64,000 nucleotides of DNA from Winogradskyella sp. KYW1333 (GTDB lineage: Bacteria; Bacteroidota; Bacteroidia; Flavobacteriales; Flavobacteriaceae). Position numbers and translations under genes: made by a program. Positions 51,652 to 61,013 of the stretch are shown piece after piece; within the stretch, counting starts at the first letter, position 1; every line of letters starts with the position of its first letter. The notes beneath the pieces were generated by a model. It searched no databases and was not told the DNA's origin. It saw only the letters and a list, made by a program, of their open reading frames with translations. Where the stretch lies: contig NZ_QPHL01000014.1 of NCBI RefSeq assembly GCF_003335675.1, positions 124,001 through 188,000 on the forward strand, written 5' to 3'.

Positions 51652-53115
51652 CTATAACCCACTTATATAACTCCCATAAGGATCTTGAAACTGAAGTCCT
51701 TCGGAGTAACGATATTTACTCAATTTTTTAAATTGCACCAAGCCCCAAAGAATAAACTCTTTTTCAAAATAAACATCTTTTGGATCTATGTCTGGCTGGT
51801 AATCTGCGATTAAACTATCTAAAGGTTTAACTTCATCTAATTTAGATTGGTAAGTTACATCATCATAATCATCTAAGAGTTCAAATCCATCTCCATTAAA
51901 GAACCAAGATATCAAATCATCATAAGGTGTTTCTTCATCTTGCTTTTGAAGTTTTTCAATTTTGGGAAAATACTTTGGGAACAACGTTTTTATGGCATTA
52001 TCCAATAAATTTTGAGCGACAAAATCCGCACCTTCTTGTTCACCTTCATAAACAAGTTCAACCTTACCCGTAATTGCAGGAATAACTCCAATAAAGTCTG
52101 ATAATCTGACTGTTGTAGATTCATCACCTGAAATTAAAGCACGTCGTTCTGACGTACTGAGTAGATTCTCAAAGGCCGTAATACTCATTCTTGCACTAAC
52201 ACCACTTTTTACATCTATAAACTCACTTTCTCGAGCTTCAAAACTTATCTGTTCAATAAGGTCCTTGGCAAGTTCGGGTACATAAATTGTAGATTTTTGA
52301 CGATCATCTAAACGCGATTCCTGGTTTGTAATAGTCTTTGCTATTTCAGTTGTATTTGGGTAATGCGTTAGTATTTGAGAACCTATTCTATCCTTTAAGG
52401 GTGTAACGATACTTCCTCTATTTGTGTAATCTTCTGGATTTGCAGTAAAAACAAACTGCATGTCTAAAGGCAACCTCAACTTAAAACCACGTATTTGAAT
52501 ATCCCCTTCTTGTAAAATATTAAATAGTGCTACTTGTATTCTTGCTTGCAGATCTGGTAATTCATTAATCACAAAAATACATCTATTAGCACGAGGTATC
52601 ATTCCATAATGTATCACGCGATCATCAGCATAGCTCAATTTTAAATTGGCTGCTTTAATGGGATCTACATCTCCAATAATATCAGCTACCGTAACATCTG
52701 GAGTTGCCAGTTTTTCAACAAAACGTTCACTCCGGTGTATCCATGCTATTGGTGTGTCATCCCCTTTCTCTTTAATTAACTCGACTGCATAACGAGATAT
52801 GGGTTTTAGTGGATCATCATTTATCTCAGAGCCTTCAACATATGGTATATATTCATCTAATAAAATTATCATCATCCGAGCTAGACGTGTCTTGGCTTGC
52901 CCTCTCAATCCTAACAAATTGATATTATGTTTAGATAAAATTGCACGTTCTAATTCTGGTATTACGGTATGTTCGTAACCATGTATTCCTTCAAATGTAG
53001 TTTTCTTTTCTTTTATGTTAGATATTAAATTTTCTCTTAATTCGTCTTTAATGGTTTTGCTCTGATAACCTGATTTCTTAAGGTCTCCTATTGTTTTTAT
53101 CTGTATCTTTTTCAT
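51652..53115 (-). CDS. AAA+ ATPase, magnesium-chelatase I (BchI/ChlI)-like
   Basis: A cytoplasmic AAA+ protein of 487 residues. ILSKHNINLLGLRGQAKTRLARMM holds a divergent Walker A (GLRGQAKT), NRCIFVINELPDLQARIQVALFNILQEGDIQI the Walker B with NE in place of DE, and FVFTANPEDYTNRGSIVTPLKDRIGSQI the sensor 1 and arginine-finger region. It follows a VWA protein gene by two bases (start at 53115, after GGATAAT). Bacteroidota do not make chlorophyll; such pairs act like MoxR/VWA systems that load metals or remodel partner proteins. The client is unknown. Confidence 0.86.
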   Translation of the reverse strand: MKKIQIKTIGDLKKSGYQSKTIKDELRENLISNIKEKKTTFEGIHGYEHTVIPELERAILSKHNINLLGLRGQAKTRLARMMIILLDEYIPYVEGSEINDDPLKPISRYAVELIKEKGDDTPIAWIHRSERFVEKLATPDVTVADIIGDVDPIKAANLKLSYADDRVIHYGMIPRANRCIFVINELPDLQARIQVALFNILQEGDIQIRGFKLRLPLDMQFVFTANPEDYTNRGSIVTPLKDRIGSQILTHYPNTTEIAKTITNQESRLDDRQKSTIYVPELAKDLIEQISFEARESEFIDVKSGVSARMSITAFENLLSTSERRALISGDESTTVRLSDFIGVIPAITGKVELVYEGEQEGADFVAQNLLDNAIKTLFPKYFPKIEKLQKQDEETPYDDLISWFFNGDGFELLDDYDDVTYQSKLDEVKPLDSLIADYQPDIDPKDVYFEKEFILWGLVQFKKLSKYRYSEGLQFQDPYGSYISGL

Positions 53116-53116
53116 A

Positions 53117-54259
53117 TTATCCTTTAATTCTTCTTTTTCTATTGTTTTCGTAATCTTCAAATATCATTTCGCCCAATCCCTTCAATCCTGTATAAAATGC
53201 TTTACCTCTATTCGCTTGTGTAAACTCCCTAACAAATCTCATTAAGTAAGGATCTTCAGCAATCATAAATGTTGTAATTGGTATATGTAATCGCCTTGCC
53301 TGTTGAGCCATTGCGTAGCATTTATTAGTTATGTAAGGATCAAGTCCATTACTGTTTTTATAATACTGTCCATCTGGCATTCGTAAGCAACTTGGTTTAC
53401 CATCCGTAATCATAAAAATTTGTTTGTTAGTGTTACGCTTACGTCTAAGCATATCCATTGCCAACTGCAAACCAGCCACGGTATTAGTATGATATGGTCC
53501 TACTTTAAGATATGGTAAATCCTTAATTTTAATGGGCCAAGCGTCATTTCCAAAAACTAAAATATCTAGAGTGTCTTTTGGGTATCTAGTCATTATCAAT
53601 TCAGATAATGCCATTGCCACTTTTTTTGCTGGAGTAATTCTATCTTCACCATATAATATCATACTATGACTAATATCAATCATGAGTACAGTGCTCATTT
53701 GACTTTTATGTAAAGTCTGCTCAACAACCAAATCGTCTTCAGTGAGATTAAAATCACCAACGCCATGATTTATTTGAGCATTTCTAAGACTTTCAGTTAT
53801 TGACACTTTTTCTAAGGCATCACCAAAATGATAGGATCTAAATTCACCAGTATGTTCATCTCCAATTCCAACGCCTTTACTCCTATGGTTTCCAGAACCA
53901 CTACGTTTTATTTTACCAAAAATATGTTCAAGTGCCTGTTTACGTATGGCTCTCTCCGTTTTTTCAGTAATTGTCAATTTACCTTTGCCTTCACCATCAC
54001 CTAGACCATCTATATCAATTTCTTCGCGTATGTATCCTTTATTCTTTAGATCTTCAATAAAATCTTCAATAGTATATTCTGGTGTTGTTAGGTTGTACTC
54101 TTGGTCTAATTGCCTCAACCAATCAATAGCCTCATCAAAATCACCTGAAGTGTAAGTTATGAGTTCTTTGAAAATTTCAAAAAGTTTATCAAATGGAGAC
54201 TGATTCTGAGCTTCATATTGCTTAAAAACAAATCCAGATTTTTTCAAGTTCTCTTTCAT
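53117..54259 (-). CDS. VWA-domain protein, magnesium-chelatase D-like
   Basis: A 380-residue cytoplasmic partner of the AAA+ protein. The C-terminal VWA domain has an intact metal-ion-dependent adhesion site (MIDISHSMILYGEDRITPAKK with DxSxS, then NTVAGLQLAMDML and ITDGKPSC). The first 190 residues are helical and acidic, with a Gly-rich turn (DGLGDGEGKGK). Because no transmembrane segment exists, it differs from BatA-type proteins. It is encoded first, with the ATPase gene immediately after, suggesting equal production of a two-part machine. Confidence 0.86.
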   Translation of the reverse strand: MKENLKKSGFVFKQYEAQNQSPFDKLFEIFKELITYTSGDFDEAIDWLRQLDQEYNLTTPEYTIEDFIEDLKNKGYIREEIDIDGLGDGEGKGKLTITEKTERAIRKQALEHIFGKIKRSGSGNHRSKGVGIGDEHTGEFRSYHFGDALEKVSITESLRNAQINHGVGDFNLTEDDLVVEQTLHKSQMSTVLMIDISHSMILYGEDRITPAKKVAMALSELIMTRYPKDTLDILVFGNDAWPIKIKDLPYLKVGPYHTNTVAGLQLAMDMLRRKRNTNKQIFMITDGKPSCLRMPDGQYYKNSNGLDPYITNKCYAMAQQARRLHIPITTFMIAEDPYLMRFVREFTQANRGKAFYTGLKGLGEMIFEDYENNRKRRIKG

Positions 54260-54368
54260 ATTAGTATAAAAATACTGCTTTTTAAGACGCTGATGAAAGC
54301 ATTAACATCTCTTTTAGAAATACGAATTTTCTTTTCCTTAATTTTATCAAAAACTAACCTAATTTAGA

Positions 54369-57300
54369 ATGAAAAAACTTTTCTCTCTTGTTATGCTCTT
54401 AAGCGTAACACTTCTCATCGCACAAGAATTATCAATGGACATGCTTAAAAATATGGCACCAAGAAATATTGGTCCAGGTGGAATGTCTGGTCGTGTCACA
54501 GCAATTGATGTTGTTCATAACAATCCTGATATAATGTATGTAGGCACAGCATCTGGTGGACTTTGGAAATCTACTTCTGGAGGCATAAAATGGGATCCGA
54601 TTTTTGATAATGAACTTACTGCATCAATTGGAGCAGTGGAAATTCAGCAATCAAACCCAAGTGTTATTTGGGTTGGTACAGGAGAAGGAAATCCCCGTAA
54701 CTCCTTAAATGGTGGTTATGGTGTCTACAAGTCCCTTGATGGTGGTAAAACTTGGAATGCTATGGGTCTAGAAAAAACACGTCACATCCATAGAATTATA
54801 GTGGACCCTACAAATCCAGATGTTGTTTATGTTGGCGCCATTGGTTCACCTTGGGGCGAACATCCTGAGCGTGGTGTTTTTAAAACTACCGATGGTGGTA
54901 AAACTTGGAATAAAATTTTATTCGCAAATAATAAAACTGGTGTTGCTGATATGGTAATGGATCCAACCAATCCAAACAAATTATTTGTTGCTATGTGGGA
55001 GCATAAGCGTGACCCTTGGTTTTTTAATTCTGGAGGCAAAGGATCTGGGTTGCATATGACTCATGATGGTGGTAAAACTTGGAAAAAGATTTCAGATGAG
55101 GATGGACTGCCAGAAGGTGATTTAGGAAGAATTGGCGTGGCCATAGCACCTGGTAAACCAAATATTGTATATGCTCTTGTTGAAGCCAAGAAAAATGCAC
55201 TTTACAAAAGTAATGACGGTGGGTTTAAATGGCAGAAAATCAATGACAAAAATGATATTGGTAATAGACCTTTTTACTATTCTGAAATCTATGTAGATCC
55301 ACAAAATGAAAATAGAGTCTATTCAGTTTTCACCTATGTAAATGTGTCCGAAGATGGCGGTAAAAATTTCAGCCAGTTAATGCCAGCCTATGGTGTGAGT
55401 AATGGTGTACATCCAGATCACCATGCATGGTGGATTCATCCCGAAGACGGTAGTTTTATGATAGACGGAAACGATGGCGGGATGAATATTACCAGAGATG
55501 GAGGTAAAACCTGGCGTTTTATTGGCAACATTCCTGTGGCTCAATTTTATCATATTGCTGTGGACAATGAATATCCTTATAATGTATATGGTGGTATGCA
55601 AGACAACGGATCTTGGCGCGGACCAGCATATGTTTGGCGAGCACAAGGGATTAGAAATAGCTATTGGCAAGAAATTAGTTTTGGTGATGGATTTGATGTA
55701 GTACCAGACAGAGACGATTCTAGATATGGATGGTCTATGAGTCAACAAGGATATGTGAGTAGATACGATTGGCAAACTGGAAATAACTACTCGGTAAGAC
55801 CAACTCATCCTGACCCAAATATTAGGTTAAGGTTCAACTGGAACTCTGCAATAAATATTGATCCATTTAATAATAGCACCATATATTTTGGAAGTCAATT
55901 TGTACATAAATCAACAGACAAGGGTGAGACATGGACCATAATTTCTCCTGACCTATCAACTAATGATCCTGAAAAACAAAAACAATCAGAAAGTGGTGGT
56001 TTGACAATGGATGCTACTGGTGCTGAAAACCATACTACTATTTTAGTGATAGAACCCTCACCTGTTGAGAAGGATATGCTTTGGGCAGGAACAGACGATG
56101 GACGTGTTCATTACACAACAGATGGTGGCACACAATGGACAGAGGTTACAAAAAACATAAAAGGTTTACCTCAAGGAAGTTGGGTTGCACAAATAAAAGC
56201 TTCTAATAAAAATAAAGGAGAAGCACTTTTAATTGCCAATGACTACAGACGCTTTAATTATACACCATATGCCTATAGAACCAAAAACTATGGTAAAACT
56301 TGGGAGCGTATTGTAGATGATAGAGATGTACAAAGTTATACTCTAGCCATAGTTGAAGATTTAGAAGAACCTAATCTTATGTTTTTAGGTACTGATGATG
56401 GACTTTATGTTTCTATTGATGCAGGTGAAAAATGGACTAAATGGACAGAAGGATTCCCGACAACCTCTGTAAAGGATTTAGTAATTCACCCTCGTGAACA
56501 TGATTTGGTAATAGGTACATTCGGTCGAGCAGCATGGGTTTTAGATGATATTAGACCCTTACGAGAAATGGCTAAAAACCCTTCTGTAACTAAAGCAAAC
56601 ATCAAACTTTTTGATACTCCAATAGCATATCAAGCAGCTTATCAACAACCAACTGGTAGTCGTTTTGGTGCAGATGCGATGTATCAAGGCGAAAATCGTC
56701 CTGGTGGAGCTAGTTTAGCATATATGTTCAATAAAAAGGACGCTGTGAAGTCGGACATAAAGGATAATGCAAAAAAAGCTGATAAAAATGTTAGTGCTAA
56801 AAAAGTAGATATAGAGAAAGCAGTGAAATGGGATTCATTAACATTAAAAATCTATGATGGTGACAGACTAATAAGAACCCTTAAACGCAAAGCTCCAAAA
56901 GAAAACGGCATTCAAAAATGGACTTGGTATATGGATGAAGCTGGTGTTGACAGACCATCTAGAAGAGTTAGACCACGACGCGGTGAACCTGGTGGTGTAG
57001 GTGTAAAACCAGGAACATACAGAGTAGTTTTACATTATGGCGACCAATCATCTGAATCAAATATAAAAGTTGTGTCAGACCCAAGATTAGAAGTATCACA
57101 GAAGAATATCGATGAAGTCTATGCAGCAGCTAAAGAGCTAGAAAAACTGCAAAAATCCTCTGCCGATGCTGTTAAACAATTATCTGAAAGTAAAACCATC
57201 TCAGAAAAGTTTAAAAAAGATCTAAGTAAGTTAGACAAAGAAGGATTTAAAGATCAGATTAAAGAATCAAAAGAGATTGTAAAAGCAATTGACAGCTTAA

Positions 57301-57584
57301 TTGACAAATATTTAGGTAAGGTAGATAAGCGTCAAGGTATAACTAGAAATCCTGAAGTAACACCTCTTCAAAGATTAAGAACAGCTGCAGGCTATGTATT
57401 TAATAGCCAAAATGGATTAACTTCTACAGAAACTACATTGATTAAGCATGCAAAAGATGCTTTAGATGAGTTGTTTGGAGAAACTAATAATTTCTTCAAT
57501 ACGGAATGGAAAAGCTATCAAGAAAAAATGACGCAAGTAAAAATGAATCCGTTTAAAGAATACAAGACCTTCTCCGTAGATTAA
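54369..57584 (+). CDS. Large sortilin/VPS10-type propeller protein
   Basis: A 1071-residue exported protein (signal MKKLFSLVMLLSVTLLIAQ). Residues 30-720 form a ten-bladed-type VPS10/BNR propeller with many Asp boxes: KSLDGGKTWNAM, KTTDGGKTWNKI, MTHDGGKTWKKI, NVSEDGGKNF, ITRDGGKTWRF and TTDGGTQWTEV. The next part (about 800-900) is a beta-rich segment (LTLKIYDGDRLIRTLKRKAPKENG; KPGTYRVVLHYG), and the end is a helical coil. Such proteins are widespread in Bacteroidota and are called glycosyl hydrolases or sortilins without proven activity. No sorting domain is present. Single gene, with terminator. Confidence 0.85.
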   Translation: MKKLFSLVMLLSVTLLIAQELSMDMLKNMAPRNIGPGGMSGRVTAIDVVHNNPDIMYVGTASGGLWKSTSGGIKWDPIFDNELTASIGAVEIQQSNPSVIWVGTGEGNPRNSLNGGYGVYKSLDGGKTWNAMGLEKTRHIHRIIVDPTNPDVVYVGAIGSPWGEHPERGVFKTTDGGKTWNKILFANNKTGVADMVMDPTNPNKLFVAMWEHKRDPWFFNSGGKGSGLHMTHDGGKTWKKISDEDGLPEGDLGRIGVAIAPGKPNIVYALVEAKKNALYKSNDGGFKWQKINDKNDIGNRPFYYSEIYVDPQNENRVYSVFTYVNVSEDGGKNFSQLMPAYGVSNGVHPDHHAWWIHPEDGSFMIDGNDGGMNITRDGGKTWRFIGNIPVAQFYHIAVDNEYPYNVYGGMQDNGSWRGPAYVWRAQGIRNSYWQEISFGDGFDVVPDRDDSRYGWSMSQQGYVSRYDWQTGNNYSVRPTHPDPNIRLRFNWNSAINIDPFNNSTIYFGSQFVHKSTDKGETWTIISPDLSTNDPEKQKQSESGGLTMDATGAENHTTILVIEPSPVEKDMLWAGTDDGRVHYTTDGGTQWTEVTKNIKGLPQGSWVAQIKASNKNKGEALLIANDYRRFNYTPYAYRTKNYGKTWERIVDDRDVQSYTLAIVEDLEEPNLMFLGTDDGLYVSIDAGEKWTKWTEGFPTTSVKDLVIHPREHDLVIGTFGRAAWVLDDIRPLREMAKNPSVTKANIKLFDTPIAYQAAYQQPTGSRFGADAMYQGENRPGGASLAYMFNKKDAVKSDIKDNAKKADKNVSAKKVDIEKAVKWDSLTLKIYDGDRLIRTLKRKAPKENGIQKWTWYMDEAGVDRPSRRVRPRRGEPGGVGVKPGTYRVVLHYGDQSSESNIKVVSDPRLEVSQKNIDEVYAAAKELEKLQKSSADAVKQLSESKTISEKFKKDLSKLDKEGFKDQIKESKEIVKAIDSLIDKYLGKVDKRQGITRNPEVTPLQRLRTAAGYVFNSQNGLTSTETTLIKHAKDALDELFGETNNFFNTEWKSYQEKMTQVKMNPFKEYKTFSVD

Positions 57585-57590
57585 GTCATA

Positions 57591-57623
57591 AAAAAACGCT
57601 CTAAAATTTAGAGCGTTTTTTTA
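57591..57623. terminator. Bidirectional rho-independent terminator
   Basis: AAAACGCTCTAAA-ATT-TAGAGCGTTTTTTT between the convergent VPS10-like and crp/fnr genes. Confidence 0.9.
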
Positions 57624-58301
57624 TTATTCTATCCATTTAAGACTACCATAGTCTTCAATTTTTATCTGTTTTCCTTTTGTGGAAATAAGACCTTCCTTTT
57701 TAAATTGTGATAAAATTCTAATGGCTGATTCTGTTGCTGTACCTACTATGCTTGCATAGTCCTCTCGAGATATTACAATATTTAAATAATCATCAGCATT
57801 GGTTCCGAAATTATCATATATGTATATTAATATTTCGGCCATTCTGCGTTTTACTGATTTCTGAGCCATATTTACTAATGAAATATCAGAATCTTTCAAA
57901 TCGTTAGCCATTTTCTTTAAAACATCCATTGTGAATTTTGGATTCTTGACTAAGTCTGCCATAATCTCACTCTTCGGAATAAAACACATTTCCATATCAT
58001 TAAGAGCTACAGCACTTAAATTGGTTTTTTGCTCTGTAACTAAAGAACGTTTACCTAATAAACCTCCTTTTACCACAAGCTTAACGACCTGATTCTTTCC
58101 ATTTTCGCTCAACTTAGTTAATTTACAAACACCGTCTCTAACGCAGTAAACTCCATTTAAGGTCTCTCCTTCTTCAAAAATAACTTGACCCTTTTTATAG
58201 ATTTTCCCAGTTTTACAAGCTGATACTCTCATTAGTTCCTGTCTTGTCAAGGATTTTAAAGAATTGAATTCCTTAACAATACAAGATTCACATTTACTCA
58301 T
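57624..58301 (-). CDS. Crp/Fnr-family transcriptional regulator, probable Fnr
   Basis: A 225-residue regulator: cyclic-nucleotide-like sensor domain (GQVIFEEGETLNGVYCVRDGVCKLTK) followed by a winged-helix domain (ISREDYASIVGTATESAIRILSQFKKEGLISTKGKQI). The N-terminus carries MSKCESC and another Cys at 29, so an oxygen-sensing iron-sulfur cluster is possible. In the recognition helix, ASIVGTATESAIRILSQF is Fnr-like (E and SxxR). The gene diverges from a ccoI remnant, as in many Flavobacteriaceae where this regulator sits beside the cbb3 oxidase assembly genes, and an FNR-like box lies between. Confidence 0.85.
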   Translation of the reverse strand: MSKCESCIVKEFNSLKSLTRQELMRVSACKTGKIYKKGQVIFEEGETLNGVYCVRDGVCKLTKLSENGKNQVVKLVVKGGLLGKRSLVTEQKTNLSAVALNDMEMCFIPKSEIMADLVKNPKFTMDVLKKMANDLKDSDISLVNMAQKSVKRRMAEILIYIYDNFGTNADDYLNIVISREDYASIVGTATESAIRILSQFKKEGLISTKGKQIKIEDYGSLKWIE

Positions 58302-58341
58302 ACCAATTGATTTTGTGACAATATCAAATATAAGAATTACA

Positions 58342-58353
58342 TGATAAATATCA
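58342..58353. promoter_or_regulatory. FNR-like binding site
   Basis: TGATAAATATCA matches the TGATnnnnATCA core of the FNR consensus (TTGATnnnnATCAA), with mismatched outer bases. It lies in the divergent spacer, 41 bases before the Fnr-type gene and about 60 before the ccoI remnant. Confidence 0.6.
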
Positions 58354-58411
58354 TATTTTAAGTATTATTATAATACCACTTTTGTTACAGGTATAATTGA
58401 GCAAATTTTAA

Positions 58412-59107
58412 ATGGTAAATAACTCCTGTTTTCATTGTGGTGATGATTGTGGTAGTCACCCAATTTCTTTTCAAGATAAATCATACTGCTGTAACGGTTG
58501 TAAAACTGTTTTTGAAATTTTTAACGAGAATGAATTGACCTGTTACTATGACATGGGAAATACTCGTGGTGCTATTCCTAAGGAAATAGAAGGCAAATAC
58601 GATTTCTTATCCCAAGAAAACATCATTGAAAAACTTACAGATTTTAGAAGTGATACTTTAGAAGTTGCTACACTTTATATTCAACATATCCACTGTAGCT
58701 CTTGTATTTGGATTCTTGAAAACCTAAACAAACTCAATGAAAACATCTCTGATTCTCAAGTAAACTTCGGGAAGAAAACAGTTAGAATTACCTATAATTC
58801 TGACACTTCAAATCTTAAGGAAATTGTTTTGCTATTGAGTTCAATTGGTTATGAACCATACATTAGTCTTGATGATTTTAGCTCTGGTAAAAGCCATATC
58901 AATAGAACATTAATCTATAAGCTGGGTGTAGCAGGTTTTGGATTTGGTAACATCATGTTTTTATCCTTTCCTTAGTATTTTGAAATCAATGAGTTTTGGT
59001 TATAGCAATACAAACATATGTTTAGATGGTTAATGTTTGCAATTGCTGTACCAGTTTTGTTATATTCTGCTCAAGATTATTTTGTTTTGAAGCAATCAGT
59101 TGCTTAA
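58412..59107 (+). pseudogene. ccoI: Decayed ccoI/fixI copper-transporting P-type ATPase, N-terminal part only
   Basis: The first 187 codons give the typical CcoI N-terminus: SCFHCGDDCG, SYCCNGCKTVFEIF and a heavy-metal domain with HIHCSSCIWILENL, then the start of the first membrane region. A TAG follows at 58973, yet the frame continues with recognisable family sequence (YFEINEFWL, a second TAG, then MFRWLMFAIAVPVLLYSAQDYF) up to 59107. After that the remaining 500-odd residues, including the phosphorylation motif DKTGT and the CPC helix, are absent and sodC begins. Intact CcoI supplies copper to cbb3 oxidase. This copy cannot transport; it is a truncated gene with two in-frame stops. Confidence 0.88.
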
Positions 59108-59137
59108 CTTTACTTTTATCTAAATAACACATCTAAA

Positions 59138-59719
59138 ATGAAACACTTAAAACTAATTGCATTAGCAGTAACTCTAATTTTTGCTACGGCATGTAAAAAA
59201 GATAAAAAAGAAGCAGAACAAATTATCGAAACCGAAATTGAGGAAGTTGTAGAAGGCACAAAAACTGACAAAACAATTACTGTAACCATGTCTCCTAAAA
59301 GTGATAGTAATGTTACTGGTACTATCATTTTTAACGATGAGGATGGTCAAGTAACAATGGAAGGTAAACTCTCTGGGCTTACCGAAGGTGTACATGCCAT
59401 TCATCTACATGAAAAAGCAGATTGTTCGTCGCCCGATGGAAAATCATCTGGTGGCCATTGGAATCCAGCAGGTCAACCTCATGGTGCTTGGGGAGCAGAG
59501 TCTGGTTTCCATAAAGGAGACATAGGTAATATGACTGCAAATGCAGAAGGTAATGCTGAAATATCACTTACAACGGATCAATGGTGTATAGGATGCGGAG
59601 ATGACACAAAAAATATTATAGGTAAAGCGGTAATTGTACATCAAGGAGAAGATGATTTAATCTCACAACCGTCGGGTGCTGCAGGTGCAAGAGTAAGTTG
59701 TGCAGGAATTATTGAATAG
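59138..59719 (+). CDS. sodC: Copper-zinc superoxide dismutase, lipoprotein
   Basis: Converts superoxide to peroxide and oxygen outside the cytoplasm. It is 193 residues: a lipoprotein signal with Cys19 (FATAC), an acidic spacer of about 30 residues, then the SodC barrel with copper ligands in HAIHLHEKADC, the zinc region SSGGHWNPAGQPHGAWG, GFHKGDIGN, and the disulfide partner Cys near the end (GARVSCAGIIE). The electrostatic-loop Arg is present (GARVSC). The gene starts 30 bases after the ccoI remnant; deletion of the rest of ccoI probably brought it there. Confidence 0.93.
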   Translation: MKHLKLIALAVTLIFATACKKDKKEAEQIIETEIEEVVEGTKTDKTITVTMSPKSDSNVTGTIIFNDEDGQVTMEGKLSGLTEGVHAIHLHEKADCSSPDGKSSGGHWNPAGQPHGAWGAESGFHKGDIGNMTANAEGNAEISLTTDQWCIGCGDDTKNIIGKAVIVHQGEDDLISQPSGAAGARVSCAGIIE

Positions 59720-59742
59720 AACTTAAAAAATGAGCTATAATT

Positions 59743-59769
59743 AAAGCCATCAATTATGATGGCTTTTTT
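59743..59769 (+). terminator. Rho-independent terminator of sodC
   Basis: AAAGCCATCA-ATTA-TGATGGCTTTTTT, about 24 bases after the sodC stop. Confidence 0.88.
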
Positions 59770-59830
59770 AATTGACCTAACTGTTTAAATTTGAAGATAA
59801 AATTTATCTTTATATAATAATTCTACCTCT

Positions 59831-61003
59831 ATGAATCCATCAGCTCACGGCTGGATAAAAAAATTAATTAAGGAAGTTTCTGAAACCATGTATTCAGATA
59901 CCCAATTAACCGAGTTTTACATAAAACTTAAGCAAACTGGTTTCATTTACGGAAGCAATATCAAAGTAGTTTTGGATATTGTAAAACCATTTGATTTAAC
60001 TGAGGAAGAACGCTGTAAAATCAATCTACTTCTCACCTATTATTTCATATATAAAAAAGCGAATACCAATCAAGATTTTATTGAAAGCTTAATTGGATAT
60101 TACAAAGCTATCAGTGAAAAAAAGAGATCATTTTTTGAAGAATTATTTAGCGATAATACTTCTGATAGTTTATTAGAGAAAATGATACATAAACGTATCC
60201 ACGTTGATGATAATTTTATTACGAAAAGCTTTAATTATTTTTTAATAAATGCCTTATTATTTGTAGACGTATTGGGCTACCAGCGCTTTTTACTCAACAA
60301 TAATAGTATAAAGACCTATATAAATAACCTCGAAGCATCCTTAGAGACAATCATTTTTTCGGTAATGGAGAAAAAAGTAAACAAATCCCATTACGACCAA
60401 AACCTTATTAAGTTATTTGAAGGTTCCATAAGACATAAAAAATCACAGCCACCATCTTATCATGAGGCAATTTCATTTATCACAACGCCATTAGAAAAAC
60501 TCTATGTGGTAGATCTTGTGTGCATGGCATCATGGACTGACAAGGTTATTGACAAGGCCGAACGTGAGTTTTTGAGCGAGTTAAATTCGAGTTTAGCACT
60601 TGACAACAGCGTAATTACACAGTCTGTAGATGATATAAATACATTCTACAACGAACATAAGGAAGATGTAGCTTTTTTGAGTTCAAAAAATCTAGCTCAA
60701 AGTTTTTATGACAATAGCAGTAAGGTAGTGACAAGGCTCATTAAAAGAAATAGCAAACGGTTAATAAGAGAACTGTCTGAAAGCAAGGAAGCCATGTCAT
60801 TACTAGCGCAATCTACACAAAGACATCTTACTGACGATGAGCAAAAGAAGATACAGACTCAATTGTTAGATATCTTTAAATCCATACCTAGTTTGGCTAT
60901 TTTTATGTTGCCAGGAGGTATGCTTCTGCTTCCACTTTTTGTGAAGTTTATTCCAAAGTTATTGCCGTCTGCTTTTGATGATAATAGAATCGAAGACGAT
61001 TAA
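59831..61003 (+). CDS. LETM1-related protein
   Basis: A 390-residue largely helical protein. Only the C-terminal 70 residues are recognisable: LLAQSTQRHLTDDEQKKIQTQLLDIFKSIPSLAIFMLPGGMLLLPLFVKFIPKLLPSAF, the LETM1 membrane segment and its flanks, as in mitochondrial potassium/proton-exchange-linked LETM1. The upstream part, with TPLEKLYVVDLVCMASWTDKVIDKAEREFL, resembles a TerB-like acidic helical module. One membrane segment is likely, with most of the protein in the cytoplasm. A role in cation balance is inferred only from the motif. The gene converges with the LytTR regulator gene 11 bases away. Confidence 0.8.
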   Translation: MNPSAHGWIKKLIKEVSETMYSDTQLTEFYIKLKQTGFIYGSNIKVVLDIVKPFDLTEEERCKINLLLTYYFIYKKANTNQDFIESLIGYYKAISEKKRSFFEELFSDNTSDSLLEKMIHKRIHVDDNFITKSFNYFLINALLFVDVLGYQRFLLNNNSIKTYINNLEASLETIIFSVMEKKVNKSHYDQNLIKLFEGSIRHKKSQPPSYHEAISFITTPLEKLYVVDLVCMASWTDKVIDKAEREFLSELNSSLALDNSVITQSVDDINTFYNEHKEDVAFLSSKNLAQSFYDNSSKVVTRLIKRNSKRLIRELSESKEAMSLLAQSTQRHLTDDEQKKIQTQLLDIFKSIPSLAIFMLPGGMLLLPLFVKFIPKLLPSAFDDNRIEDD

Positions 61004-61013
61004 ATTGCTTGAT

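Noticed and set aside
53116-53160. Longer start for the AAA+ ATPase gene, overlapping the VWA gene by 44 bases
   Set aside because: The ATG at 53113-53115 has a GGATAA sequence ahead of it and follows the VWA stop; the added residues are not family-like.
58973-59005. In-frame TAG codons in ccoI as a sign of stop-codon recoding
   Set aside because: The whole catalytic part of the gene is missing, and other genes in the window end normally in TAG, so decay explains them.
5914-59769. Similar AAAGCC...GGCTTT hairpins at 5914, 34541, 42818 and 59743 as a dispersed repeat family
   Set aside because: Only the outer bases agree; the stems differ and each lies directly after a gene end with a T-run, so they are ordinary terminators.
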